A DNA stretch of 64,000 bases from Evansella cellulosilytica DSM 2522 (GCF_000177235.2 NC_014829.1:620001-684000), one strand, 5' to 3'; numbered from the stretch's first letter, positions 28,430 to 37,186 are shown. The notes: generated from the letters alone by a model not told the origin. Numbers and translations: made by a program.

Positions 28430-29650
28430 ATGTCACAAAACACTATCAACAGTTCTTCTGAAAATAGCTACAGACATATAAAAAAATTATTATTGTTGTC
28501 TGTTGCTATGGTTTGGACAATGACAACATGGTTTTCTATGACGGCAGTTTTACCTGAGCTTACTGAGCTATGGTCTTTAACGAGCACACAAGGAAGCTTA
28601 GTTACGATTATGGTCCAAGCCGGCTTTGTTGTTGGTTCACTCCTTTCTGCCTTTTTGAACTTACCAGACCGCTTAGATTTGTCTCGAATGTTTTTTGGAG
28701 CAGCACTAGTAGCAGGGTTTGCTACCATCGCAACAGCATTATTCTCTAGTAGCTATGCGAGCGCCCTTATATTTCGTTTTCTAACAGGTGTTGCGTTAGC
28801 GGGAGTATATGGTCCAGGGCTGAAGCTAATGGCGACATGGTTTAAGGTTCGAAGAGGAATGGCTCTAGGATTCGTTGTGGGCGCACTTACACTCGGTTCT
28901 GCAAGTCCACATTTATTCAGAGGCTTCTCAGTAGGCTCATGGGAGATTGTGTTAATGGTTTCAGGACTTGCTTCTATATTAGCAGGATTACTCGTTGTTT
29001 TTACTGTTAATAACGGTCCATACCCATTGCCCAAAGCGCCGTTTGATCCGGCAGCAATTCCACGAGCGCTTCGTCACACGCCCGTTCGTCTAGCAAACTA
29101 CGGTTACTTTGGACATATGTGGGAGCTTTACGCAATGTGGGCATGGTTCGGATTATTTTTATTAAATAGCTTGCAAACAAGTGGTGTTGAAAATCCTTCG
29201 TCACTTGCTTCGTTTTTAACTTTTATCGTAATTGCTGCAGGTTTTTTCGGTGCATGGTTTGGTGGGATGATTGCTGACAAATTCGGAAGAGAACGCTTAA
29301 CTCTCTGGTCTCTAGCAACATCAGGGAGTATTGCGCTATTAATAGGCTTTTTTTACGGTAAGTCAATTTGGATCATCGTCATCCTAGGGATCATTTGGGG
29401 GATAAGTATTATTGCGGATTCTGCACAGTTCTCTGCGCTCATTACAGAACACGCAGATCAACGTTTTGTAGGATCTGTGCTTACCTTTCAATTAGCAGTT
29501 GGATTTGCAATTACGATGATCGTCATATTACTAGTCCCAGTTTTGGAGGCAATAGTAGGCTGGCAGTACGCATTTTTACTTTTAGTCCCTGGCCCAGTGT
29601 TAGGTTTTCTTGCTATGCTACGTCTGCACAAGGTTACTTCAAAAGTATAA
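28430..29650 (+). CDS. MFS transporter
   Basis: A 406-residue major facilitator protein with about twelve membrane helices. The cytoplasmic loop GMIADKFGRERLTLWSL is the typical mid-protein MFS motif and FRFLTGVALAGVYGPGLKLMA is in the first half. It resembles the CynX/nitrate-nitrite or Bcr-like branches; the substrate is unknown. AAGGGT lies 6 bases before ATG 28430, preferred to GTG 28415. It stands alone. Confidence 0.88.
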   Translation: MSQNTINSSSENSYRHIKKLLLLSVAMVWTMTTWFSMTAVLPELTELWSLTSTQGSLVTIMVQAGFVVGSLLSAFLNLPDRLDLSRMFFGAALVAGFATIATALFSSSYASALIFRFLTGVALAGVYGPGLKLMATWFKVRRGMALGFVVGALTLGSASPHLFRGFSVGSWEIVLMVSGLASILAGLLVVFTVNNGPYPLPKAPFDPAAIPRALRHTPVRLANYGYFGHMWELYAMWAWFGLFLLNSLQTSGVENPSSLASFLTFIVIAAGFFGAWFGGMIADKFGRERLTLWSLATSGSIALLIGFFYGKSIWIIVILGIIWGISIIADSAQFSALITEHADQRFVGSVLTFQLAVGFAITMIVILLVPVLEAIVGWQYAFLLLVPGPVLGFLAMLRLHKVTSKV

Positions 29651-29755
29651 AGATGCGTGCTGTCTCAGAACAGTAGATAATTCAAGAAAAATTCCTTTTC
29701 TGTGAGCTAAAAAAATCCTAAAGTAGTGACTACGGGTGATCCGCTCATTGATTGA

Positions 29756-29793
29756 GGTTGACTCAAAAGATAAAATCAACTGTTGAGTCAACC
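29756..29793. repeat. GGTTGACTCAA hairpin between convergent genes
   Basis: GGTTGACTCAA and TTGAGTCAACC form a perfect 11-bp stem with a 16-base loop, followed by a T-run toward the plus strand. It belongs to the same hairpin family as 37068-37110 and could serve as terminator for the MFS gene. Confidence 0.7.
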
Positions 29794-29803
29794 ATTTTTT
29801 ATC

Positions 29804-30721
29804 TTAAGGAAGTACGTTTCCTGCAGCACGATAAATGCTATACCATTCCTCACGAGTCAAGTTTATTTCACTCGCTTTAATACAATCCTTTAGACGCTCC
29901 TCGTTCGTCGTTCCAATGACAGGCTGCATTTTTGCAGGATGACGTAATATCCAAGCGATGGCAATTGTTGTATTGCTTACCTCATACTTCACAGCAATCT
30001 CATTAATTTTTTGATTCAGCTCCGGGAACTTCTCGTTATTTAAGAACACACCTTCAAAGAAGCCATATTGGAAGGGAGACCATGGTTGAATTGTAATATC
30101 GTGTAGTCTGCAATAATCTAATATACTGCCATCACGATTCACTGCTGCATCATTTTCCATATTTACATTAAAGCCACTATCCATCATTGTAGTGTTTGTA
30201 ATACTCAATTGTAGCTGATTTGCTACGATAGGTTGTTTTACATATTTTTTCAACAGCTCTATTTGCATCGGATTTTGATTTGACACACCGAAATGACGTA
30301 CTTTTCCAGCACTTTCAAGCTGATCAAACGCTTCAGCAACTTCTTCTGGCTCCACTAAAGTGTCTGGACGGTGAAGAAGAAGAATGTCTAAGTAATCTGT
30401 ATTAAGGCGTTTTAAAATGCCATCAACAGAGTGTAAGATGTGTTCTTTTGAAAAATCAAACATGCCGTCACGAATACCACATTTTGATTGCAGTATCATT
30501 TTTTCACGGACATCGTCGCTCATACTAACAGCATCGGCAAAGATCTCCTCACAGCTACCACCACCATATATATCGGCGTGATCAAAAAAGTTTGCACCAT
30601 GCTCTATCGCTGTTTGTACAAAGCGTTCTGCCGCAGGTTTTTCAAGTGAATTAATACGCATGCAGCCAACAGAAATAACTGGCACCTCTAACGAACTACT
30701 TCCGAGCTTCATCTTTCTCAT
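29804..30721 (-). CDS. Aldo/keto reductase (YdhF/YcsN-like)
   Basis: A 305-residue NADPH-dependent aldo/keto reductase with a TIM barrel. The catalytic Asp and Tyr are in FDHADIYGGGSCEE, the Lys in LQSKCGIRDG and the His in LLLHRPD. The closest Bacillus relatives are general oxidoreductases without a firm substrate. An AGGAGG site lies before the ATG. The large tandem repeat lies upstream of it. Confidence 0.9.
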   Translation of the reverse strand: MRKMKLGSSSLEVPVISVGCMRINSLEKPAAERFVQTAIEHGANFFDHADIYGGGSCEEIFADAVSMSDDVREKMILQSKCGIRDGMFDFSKEHILHSVDGILKRLNTDYLDILLLHRPDTLVEPEEVAEAFDQLESAGKVRHFGVSNQNPMQIELLKKYVKQPIVANQLQLSITNTTMMDSGFNVNMENDAAVNRDGSILDYCRLHDITIQPWSPFQYGFFEGVFLNNEKFPELNQKINEIAVKYEVSNTTIAIAWILRHPAKMQPVIGTTNEERLKDCIKASEINLTREEWYSIYRAAGNVLP

Positions 30722-30834
30722 ATGTATCCTCCTTAGAATTGTAATTGAACGCCTAAATTCTCATCCGTATTATAGCAATAATGAAACGGCTTGTCTCGTT
30801 ATGTAAGATGCATGAATTATTTGAGTATTATTCT

Positions 30835-31445
30835 CGTGTTACATTGGATTGTATGACGCATCTTATATTGAATATTTAGCGATGTTGTGTATCATAGCGG
30901 ATGTATGATGCACCTTATTTTAAGATTCTATTTATTTGGCGTGTCATAGCACTCGTATGACGCATTTTATATTGAATCTTTAGCTAAGTCGTGTGTCATA
31001 GCGGATGTATGATACACCTTATTTTAAGATTCTATTTATTTGGCGTGTCATAGCACTCGTATGACGCATTTTATATTGTATCTCTAGCGATGTTGTGTGT
31101 CATAGCGGATGTATGATGCACCTTATTTTGAAATTCTATCTATTTCACGTTGCATAGTGCTCGTATGATACATCTTGAATGGAATATTTAGCAATGTTGT
31201 GTGTCATAGCGGATGTATGATACACCTTATTTTAAGATTCTATTTATTTGGCGTGTCATAGTACTCGTATGACGCATCTTATATTGAATCTTTAGCTAAG
31301 TCGTGTGTCATAGCGGATGTATGATACACCATATTTTAAGATTCTATTTATTTGGCGTGTCATAGCACTCGTATGACGCATCTTATATTGTATCTCTAGC
31401 GATGTTGTGTGTCATAGCGGATGTATGATGCACCTTATTTTGTAT
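30835..31445. repeat. Nested tandem repeat: 52-bp half units, 104-bp units, 312-bp super-unit
   Basis: The core CATAGCGGATGTATGAT occurs at 30893, 30997, 31101, 31205, 31309 and 31413, always exactly 104 bases apart. Midway (for example 30945) a related core CATAGCACTCGTATGAC occurs, so the true unit is 52 bases with two alternating types. The spacer text also repeats every 312 bases (copies 2-3 match copies 5-6). Each half unit carries an inverted repeat such as GTCATA/TATGAC with a 7-base loop. 52 and 104 are not multiples of three and no long frame crosses it, so it is non-coding. Confidence 0.92.
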
Positions 31446-31534
31446 TTTCATGTGTCAATGTCCTCATATGGACCACCTTCGTTTAGCTAGCTAGAATCTT
31501 GAGTTCTTTACGTGACAATATTTGATTCGCGCAT

Positions 31535-31652
31535 AAAAAAAGACGCCCAATAGGACGTCTTTTTTGACATATTTGCGGCGAGAGACAACACTCCACATTG
31601 TGCTTGCCGATTAAGGCGAGTCAATCTCGTCTTACGCAAATTAGCTCATCGC
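31535..31652 (-). ncRNA. Candidate small structured RNA with own promoter and terminator
   Basis: On the minus strand an extended -10 box TGTTATACT (31667-31659) is followed by about 118 bases that fold well. ATTTGCG pairs with CGCAAAT, an inner ACGAGA stem pairs with TCTCGC, and two small hairpins (GCC/GGC; CAAGCAC/GTG.TTG) lie inside. A terminator closes it: GACGTCC/GGGCGTC flanked by A and T runs (31535-31566). No coding frame is visible, and the terminator stops it before the repeat array. I do not recognise a known RNA family. Confidence 0.5.
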
Positions 31653-31820
31653 TAGATTAGTATAACATGTCTTTTTTAGAAAAAAAAGATGTAAAAATTA
31701 CCACCAGGAAAGTACAGACCAACTTTATCAGTTGCCTCGACATTACCAAACTTTTTTTAGGAAAAACGAGTGATTCTTCATACTTTCTTCATTAAATTGT
31801 TGTAAATTGAAAAAAGTAAT

Positions 31821-31841
31821 ATGCTTAATAGCATGTATAAT
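31821..31841 (+). promoter_or_regulatory. cueP promoter -10 with adjacent palindrome
   Basis: ATGCT-TAAT-AGCAT (31821-31834) is a perfect inverted repeat immediately before TATAAT (31836-31841), about 70 bases upstream of the CueP-like gene. It is a plausible repressor site; the regulator is unknown. No well-spaced -35 box is visible. Confidence 0.4.
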
Positions 31842-31912
31842 AGACATATTCTCTGAACTAAACATTAATAACAGTTTAAAATAGAGGTTAATAGATGATT
31901 GGAGGAAAAGTC

Positions 31913-32449
31913 ATGAAAAGGAATTTTTACTTTGTATTTATAGGGATAATTGTGGTTGGATTAGTGTCTTATTTTTCACTTAATAATGGTGAAAGTACTA
32001 CGGAAGGTGAGGCGTCTAACATAAAGGAGTTAGTTCATGATTACAGCACTGGAAACGTAGGGGGAAATGAGGTAGCATCGATTACTTCTCATGAATTGAT
32101 CGTAACGGATAGCGATCAAAAAGAAACCATTTATGATCTGCCGGCCGATGAATTTTTTGTTTCGATTGCACCTTATGTTACAGAAACTCACCCATGTGCA
32201 ATTCACAGCTTAACTGGATGCCAAGGTGAACTTGCAAATGCTGAATTTGACATATACATTGAGGATGAGGAAGGGAACGTTATTTTGGATGAAGCGGTAA
32301 CTTCTCTTGAAAATGGATTTATTGATCTTTGGCTTCCGAGAGACAAAACGTATCACTCCATCATTACATTTGATGGGAAAACTGTTGAATCTGAATTTTC
32401 TACTTTTGAAGGCGATAATACGTGTATTACAACGATGCAATTAATGTAA
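31913..32449 (+). CDS. cueP: CueP family metal-binding protein, membrane-anchored
   Basis: A 178-residue protein with an N-terminal membrane helix and an external domain. The family signatures THPCAIHSLTGCQGE, NGFIDLWLPRDKTY and TCITTMQL are present. CueP in Salmonella is a periplasmic copper-binding protein; Gram-positive homologues are less studied. The Cys and His residues of the signatures are the likely metal ligands. GGAGG lies just before ATG 31913, preferred over ATG 31895. It is monocistronic. Confidence 0.88.
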   Translation: MKRNFYFVFIGIIVVGLVSYFSLNNGESTTEGEASNIKELVHDYSTGNVGGNEVASITSHELIVTDSDQKETIYDLPADEFFVSIAPYVTETHPCAIHSLTGCQGELANAEFDIYIEDEEGNVILDEAVTSLENGFIDLWLPRDKTYHSIITFDGKTVESEFSTFEGDNTCITTMQLM

Positions 32450-32460
32450 CTAGCGTTAAA

Positions 32461-32481
32461 AACGCCCTGTTAAAGGGCGTT
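32461..32481 (+). terminator. Terminator of cueP
   Basis: AACGCCC and GGGCGTT form a 7-bp GC-rich stem with a 7-base loop, 12 bases after the stop. The T-run is short. Confidence 0.6.
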
Positions 32482-32526
32482 ACTTCTTAGAAAATAAGAC
32501 TATAAGCCTTAGTCGTTGAAAATTAA

Positions 32527-32643
32527 ACACTCTTTGTAGCGAGGAGATCACCCACAGATCCTTAAGATGAAGACGGCAAAAATTTTGGCTACAAAAAAAG
32601 ATTTAAAACTAGCTATGCGAATCTAGTTTTAAGTCTTTTTTTA
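32527..32643 (+). other. Possible structured transcript ending in a strong terminator
   Basis: CTTTGTAGC (near 32532) pairs with GCTACAAA (near 32587) across about 47 bases, and a strong terminator follows (32598-32643: ATTTAAAACTAG/CTAGTTTTAAGT then T-run). No coding frame ends here, so the terminator needs another explanation: a small RNA, a leader, or read-through from cueP. I could not assign a family or a clear promoter. Confidence 0.35.
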
Positions 32644-32683
32644 TTGAATATGAACTACCAATAATTTCATCAATACTCATATG

Positions 32684-32712
32684 GTGACATGTAACAAGTT
32701 ACGCACTATAAT
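32684..32712 (+). promoter_or_regulatory. Promoter of the sodium channel gene with palindromic spacer
   Basis: GTGACA (32684-32689), 17 bases, then a perfect TATAAT (32707-32712). The spacer contains GTAAC-AA-GTTAC (32691-32702), a perfect inverted repeat placed where a repressor or a MerR-like activator would act. The regulator is unknown. Confidence 0.65.
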
Positions 32713-32753
32713 AGATCTTTAGGGACATGATCACTTAACACTTTGAAGGAGAA

Positions 32754-33560
32754 ATGTGGGTTGATACAATGGGGGTTTTAGGCACACTTAGAACGAACGT
32801 AGGTAAAATGGTAGAACATAAGCACTTCCAAATGTTAATCATCGGTATAATCTTATTAAATGGATTAATTATTATTGTGGAAACTTATGCTAGGGGAAAC
32901 GATTTACTTCTAATTTTTGATCAAATTATAGTCTGGATTTTTGTACTTGAAATGGTTTTAAAGCTATTTGGACTTGGTACAAAGCGTTATTTCTCGGATG
33001 GTTGGAATATTTTCGATTTTAGTATAGTCGTAGCAAGTATTGCGTTTTATGCAACGCCATTCGTAAGTGTGTTGAGACTAATTAGAGTGTTACGTCTAAT
33101 TAGGATGATTCCGGCAATTCCTGCACTTAGAAAAATCATAGATGCACTTATGAAATCAATTCCTGCTTTAACAGGCGTTTTAGGACTATGTATGCTCATA
33201 TTTACTATATATGCAATTATCGGGACAACTTTTTTTAGTGATGTATTAGATTACGAGTTCTTCGGAAGCTTTCATACATCCTTATTCACATTAATGCAGG
33301 TAGTAACTTTTGAATCATGGGCAAGTCAAGTGGCAAGGCCAATTATTAACGAAGTTCCATGGGCATGGTTTTACTTTGTATCATTCATCATCATTGGAGC
33401 ACTTGTTATCTTGAACCTTGTGGTTGCGGTAATATTGAACTATTTAGGTCAAGAGGACGAAGAGGTTCGTGAAGAACAAATGGAGCGCCTTTATAAGGAA
33501 AACCGTGAGTTAAAAGAAGATATTCAAGAAATTAAGCAAATGCTTTTAAGTAAAAAATAA
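32754..33560 (+). CDS. Voltage-gated sodium channel, NaChBac family
   Basis: A 268-residue six-helix channel subunit that assembles as a tetramer. The S4 voltage sensor has arginines every third residue (R108, R111, R114, R117 in VLRLIRVLRLIRM). The selectivity filter is TFESWAS (185-191), compared with TLESWAS in B. halodurans NaChBac. A C-terminal coiled coil ends the protein. In alkaliphiles this channel returns Na+ for pH control and motility. The ATG at 32754 lies very near AAGGAG; ATG 32769 is an alternative. Confidence 0.95.
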   Translation: MWVDTMGVLGTLRTNVGKMVEHKHFQMLIIGIILLNGLIIIVETYARGNDLLLIFDQIIVWIFVLEMVLKLFGLGTKRYFSDGWNIFDFSIVVASIAFYATPFVSVLRLIRVLRLIRMIPAIPALRKIIDALMKSIPALTGVLGLCMLIFTIYAIIGTTFFSDVLDYEFFGSFHTSLFTLMQVVTFESWASQVARPIINEVPWAWFYFVSFIIIGALVILNLVVAVILNYLGQEDEEVREEQMERLYKENRELKEDIQEIKQMLLSKK

Positions 33561-33571
33561 ATATATTCTAC

Positions 33572-33610
33572 GGGACAAGGAGTGAGCTTTATCAGCCCCT
33601 TGTCTTTTTT
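33572..33610 (+). terminator. Terminator of the channel gene
   Basis: GACAAGG pairs with CCTTGTC and is followed by six T residues. A second bidirectional hairpin (AAAGGCTA/TAGCCTTT, about 33710-33748) lies further on, before the convergent SLC13 gene. Confidence 0.8.
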
Positions 33611-33848
33611 ACTGATTAAAAAATGTTGTTGCAGTTGCCCCTTTAGTAGTTGCTGATAGAGAGTTGCTCAAACCACATAGCATAAGAAACATAAAAGCAT
33701 AAACCGATAAAAAAGGCTATTTTGCTTAAAAAGAGCAAAACTAGCCTTTCAACATTATGGTATACGATCTTCGTGCCAAACTCTCTATGCCTAGGCATGG
33801 CAAGAGTGGACGAGAGATTACAACTCAACCATTCTACAATCTATACAC

Positions 33849-35693
33849 TTAAAATGGAAAAAACATTGGAAGCAGTAGTATAGCGACTAATGCAATTAGT
33901 ATTTGAAGTGGAATACCTACTTTAATAAAGTCAAGGAAGGTATATTTTCCTGCTGCCATAACCATTGCATTTGGTGGTGTCGCAACTGGTGTTGCAAATG
34001 CCATGCTTGATGAAAACGCAACTGCCATCACCATAGGTATAGGGCTAACGCCCATTTGCTCCGCAGTTAAGATAGCTACAGGGAATAGCAAAACAGCTGT
34101 GGCAGTATTACTAATAAATTGACTGAATAAAGAAGTGATTGCGTATAGTCCAGCTAGTACAGCTAGTGGTCCGATGACACCGAGACTTCCTATGAGCCCT
34201 TCTGATATGAAGGTAACTCCACCTGTGTTTTCTAAAGCGGTGGCCATCGGGAGCATACAGGCGATCAAAATAACCGTTTGCCAGTTAATTGATTGATAAG
34301 CTTGATCAGTTTGGCGTACACAGTCGGTTAATACCATGAGTACAGCAGCAACAACAATAGCAACAACTGCAGGTACCCATTCAAAAACCATTGCCAGTAA
34401 CATTCCTAACAAAATAAATCCTGCAATCCAGCTTTTATGCGTTTGATTTGTAAGCTCCGTATCTTCTGCAGCAGACTTTAAAACGACAGTGTCATTTTTT
34501 TCGGCAGATAAAAGGTTGATTTCTTTCCAATTACCATGAACAAGGATAGCATCTCCATATAATAACGTTTCTTCATCCGAAAACCTTCTGGCATCTTCAA
34601 ACTGATGCTTCATTGCCAATACGGTCAATCCATACTTTTCTCTAAAGTTAACTTCTCTTATCGTTTTATTAATTAATCGCGATTGTGGTGTTAGAATAAC
34701 TTCAGCGAGATGAGATTCTTCAATTTTATGTGTCGCGTTTTTCACAGGAAGTGCACCAGTATCAGACATTAACCTTTCAACCGCTTCTCCTTCTCCATAA
34801 ACAACAAATATGTCGTCAGCTTCGATGACATAAGTAGGTTCAACGGATATAGGGTGAGCTTGTCTACTTCCTGTAAGGCGTTTGAAAGATTTTGATTCTT
34901 TTTTTATTACTTCTAACATCATTAAACTGTAAGTACTTGGTAATCGGAGTTCTTTAATTGATTTACCAATTAACTCATTTCCTTCAGGTATTTTGACTGA
35001 AAAAATATGATCTGTAAGACCATATTGATCAACAAGTTCACCAGCATTAAACTTCTCGGACTCTCCTGCTCTTTTATCGATTGGCTTATCGAGCATTTTG
35101 CGTCCAACAAACCATAAGTAAATGATACCTACTAAAAGCATGATAAGCCCAATAGGCGTAAATGTGAAAAAGTTAAGCGCACCGTACCCAGCATCCTGTA
35201 AACTTTCGCTTGCGATTAAGTTAGGAGCTGTACCGATTAGTGTTAAAGCTCCCCCCATACTACTGGCAAAAGCTAAAGGTATTAATAGCTTACCAGGGTG
35301 AAGCTGCATTTGCCTGCACAAGCTAACGACAACTGGAAGAAGAATTGCTACTGTTCCAGTATTACTAATAAATCCACTCAGAACGGCGACTAATATGAGC
35401 ATAAACACCGTTAATTTCCACTCACTATTTTTCGTCGTTTTAATGAGTAAATTACCAGCCTTTTGTGCTAGTCCACTTTGAAAAACCCCTTCACCAACGA
35501 TAAATAATGCGGCTACCATAATTACGACAGTATTGGAAAACCCAGCAAATGCTTCTGGAACTGTAATAAGTCCAGTTAGCAGTAAAGAAAGTAGGGCAAT
35601 TGCTGCAACAAGGTCAGCCCTAAATCGTGGCACTAAAAAGCATATTGTAGTAATTGCTAATATGAGAAAAACTAATTGCATTTCTGAAATCAT
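33849..35693 (-). CDS. SLC13-type anion permease with two RCK_C domains
   Basis: A 614-residue transporter. Two membrane halves each carry an SNT motif (SNTGTVAILLPV and SNTATAVLLFPV), typical of divalent anion/sodium symporters. Between them, about residues 210-395, lie two cytoplasmic TrkA-C (RCK_C) domains (IPEGNELIGKSIKELRLP; LTPQSRLINKTIREVNF) that bind regulatory ligands. Likely substrates are sulfate or dicarboxylates, probably with Na+; this is inferred from the family. It is monocistronic. Confidence 0.9.
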   Translation of the reverse strand: MISEMQLVFLILAITTICFLVPRFRADLVAAIALLSLLLTGLITVPEAFAGFSNTVVIMVAALFIVGEGVFQSGLAQKAGNLLIKTTKNSEWKLTVFMLILVAVLSGFISNTGTVAILLPVVVSLCRQMQLHPGKLLIPLAFASSMGGALTLIGTAPNLIASESLQDAGYGALNFFTFTPIGLIMLLVGIIYLWFVGRKMLDKPIDKRAGESEKFNAGELVDQYGLTDHIFSVKIPEGNELIGKSIKELRLPSTYSLMMLEVIKKESKSFKRLTGSRQAHPISVEPTYVIEADDIFVVYGEGEAVERLMSDTGALPVKNATHKIEESHLAEVILTPQSRLINKTIREVNFREKYGLTVLAMKHQFEDARRFSDEETLLYGDAILVHGNWKEINLLSAEKNDTVVLKSAAEDTELTNQTHKSWIAGFILLGMLLAMVFEWVPAVVAIVVAAVLMVLTDCVRQTDQAYQSINWQTVILIACMLPMATALENTGGVTFISEGLIGSLGVIGPLAVLAGLYAITSLFSQFISNTATAVLLFPVAILTAEQMGVSPIPMVMAVAFSSSMAFATPVATPPNAMVMAAGKYTFLDFIKVGIPLQILIALVAILLLPMFFPF

Positions 35694-36164
35694 ATCACTT
35701 ATCCTTTCAATAGCTTATCCTTTTATTTTACACGTCAGCATAGATATTATAAGCATAATGTGGGAAATTTTACATATTAAATTTTTGTTTTAGTGGAAAC
35801 TAAGAGGATAGAGTTAAAGTTTTTATACCTCCGATGAGGACAAAATAAACCAAATTGGAGAAAAACGATGACATTACATCTAAAGGTAATCATACAAGCG
35901 CAATGCTGCCCGTCAGTGAAAAAAACATATGATTTCAGTCATCATAGAATAGCTATGCTACCCGAAAAACGCTCACACTATTTCTAAAGGTAATCATACA
36001 AGCGCAATGCTGCCCGTCAGTGAAAAAAACAAACACTGAAGGTCATCATAGAGAAGCTATGCTACCCGTGTGTCCCCAAGCTTACACCACGGTCAGTATC
36101 GAATAGCCTTGATGACTAGAATAAAAAGCTCTACGAGATTGATTATCCAACCATTATTACATTA
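35694..36164. repeat. Two tandem 104-bp direct repeats in an intergenic gap
   Basis: Copies start at 35881 and 35985. The first 47 bases are identical (beginning TAAAGGTAATCATACAAGCG), then the middle diverges and GTCATCATAGA..AGCTATGCTACCCG returns. The second copy contains TCAGTG/CACTGA, a possible hairpin. The rest of this 470-base gap holds the SLC13 promoter side and no gene I can support. The sequence is unrelated to the array at 30835, although the unit length is the same. Confidence 0.75.
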
Positions 36165-36434
36165 CTACTTCGTTTCTTTATATGTGATTCCAATAATAAT
36201 GAAGTAGACACCGACTACTGCAAATGAGATAGCTAGCGTAAGAGGGAGTGTCCCAACTTCTCGCAGTGCAGAACCATAAAGCCCAAACTCGGAATTCCAG
36301 CTACCAATATCAATGAGCACTATTGAGTAGATGGAGGCTGTGATAAGTGTTGCTGCATATAGTACTGCACTAATTACCATTATTGTTAGGCCGATTTTTA
36401 AACTATGAACTTTAATAGTAAACACCTCATCCAT
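36165..36434 (-). CDS. Small two-helix membrane protein, unknown
   Basis: An 89-residue protein with two hydrophobic segments (LTIMVISAVLYAATLITASIY and LPLTLAISFAVVGVYFIIIG) and a short polar loop. No family is recognised. The start is uncertain: ATG 36434 has no good ribosome site, and a GGATGAGGTG stretch lies just inside the frame with no ordinary start codon after it. It sits alone between repeat-rich gaps. Confidence 0.5.
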   Translation of the reverse strand: MDEVFTIKVHSLKIGLTIMVISAVLYAATLITASIYSIVLIDIGSWNSEFGLYGSALREVGTLPLTLAISFAVVGVYFIIIGITYKETK

Positions 36435-36591
36435 TAATAGACTTAATCTATTAAACTCTATGCATCTAGTAGATAATTATGCTAGAGACCTTTTTTTGTT
36501 CAAGATGAAAGTATAAACTAGGCTGTGGAATTTCTCCGCTGTACGTACTAGAGAAGAGCAGAGCGCACTGGTAAAGGACGGTATTTGAGGG

Positions 36592-36770
36592 CACTGAAAA
36601 AGTATAAAACAACTTTTTCCACTCCTCAAAGCAATGAGATTAGTCCTCGCAATCTTTTGGAAGGTTACTACGAGTGGGTTTCTCCTAGTAGTCGTGCAAC
36701 GAACGGAGTCATTGCCATTTAAATTTTAGGAGTTGAAAAAAATTGCTCTCTACTTTTTCATTTCAGTGTT
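36592..36770 (+). repeat. Dispersed palindromic element, copy with flanking CACTGAAAAAG arms
   Basis: The core 36631-36715 is 85 bases, from GCAATGAGATTAGTCCTCGC to CGAACGGAGTCATTGC, with an inner hairpin (TACTACGAG / CTCCTAGTA). GGGCACTGAAAAAGT on the left and ACTTTTTCATTTCAGTG on the right face each other as outer arms. Same length and layout as the copies at 38999 and 47193. Confidence 0.75.
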
Positions 36771-36980
36771 AACCGAAGAGCACTCACTAGTACTTTAAGA
36801 GCTACGGCAAAATTCCGCAGCTTTAAAGAAAAGACTAAAAAGGTAAGATAGTATAAATTTGGCGGTGGAAATGATGTCACGCGCAGTAGCGAGAAGAGCG
36901 CTCACTACTAATTTAAAGACATGTGGCACTATTTCTTCACCGCTTCTAAGAGGTTGTCCCAAAAGCGATTAAAAGTTTTG

Positions 36981-37110
36981 GCAATGGCGCCACTCACCGC
37001 GCGACCAATATAAAAAACCACTTATGTGGTCTTTAACGGATTACGGTGGCTACGCACATTGCTTATAGGGTTGACTCAAAACTTAAAAAATCGACCTTTT
37101 GAGTCAACCC
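36981..37110 (-). repeat. Dispersed palindromic element (reversed copy) with GTTGACTCAAAA hairpin
   Basis: The core 36981-37062 (82 bases) reads, on the minus strand, GCAATGTGCGTAGCCACCG... to ...GGCGCCATTGC. It carries a central ACCAC/GTGGT hairpin. A perfect 14-bp hairpin follows: GGGTTGACTCAAAA with its reverse complement (37068-37110). Confidence 0.78.
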
Positions 37111-37186
37111 CTTATAAAAACAACTTTCATATTAGGATCAGACATGGAATATAACATAATAAGAGCTTTTAAAAGGAGGGATACTC

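Noticed and set aside
30835-31445. CRISPR array
   Set aside because: The units are repetitive over their whole length; there are no unique spacers, the 52-base halves differ systematically, and no cas gene is near.
33643-33828. 61-codon minus-strand frame after the sodium channel gene
   Set aside because: It runs through a bidirectional terminator hairpin and lacks a ribosome site.
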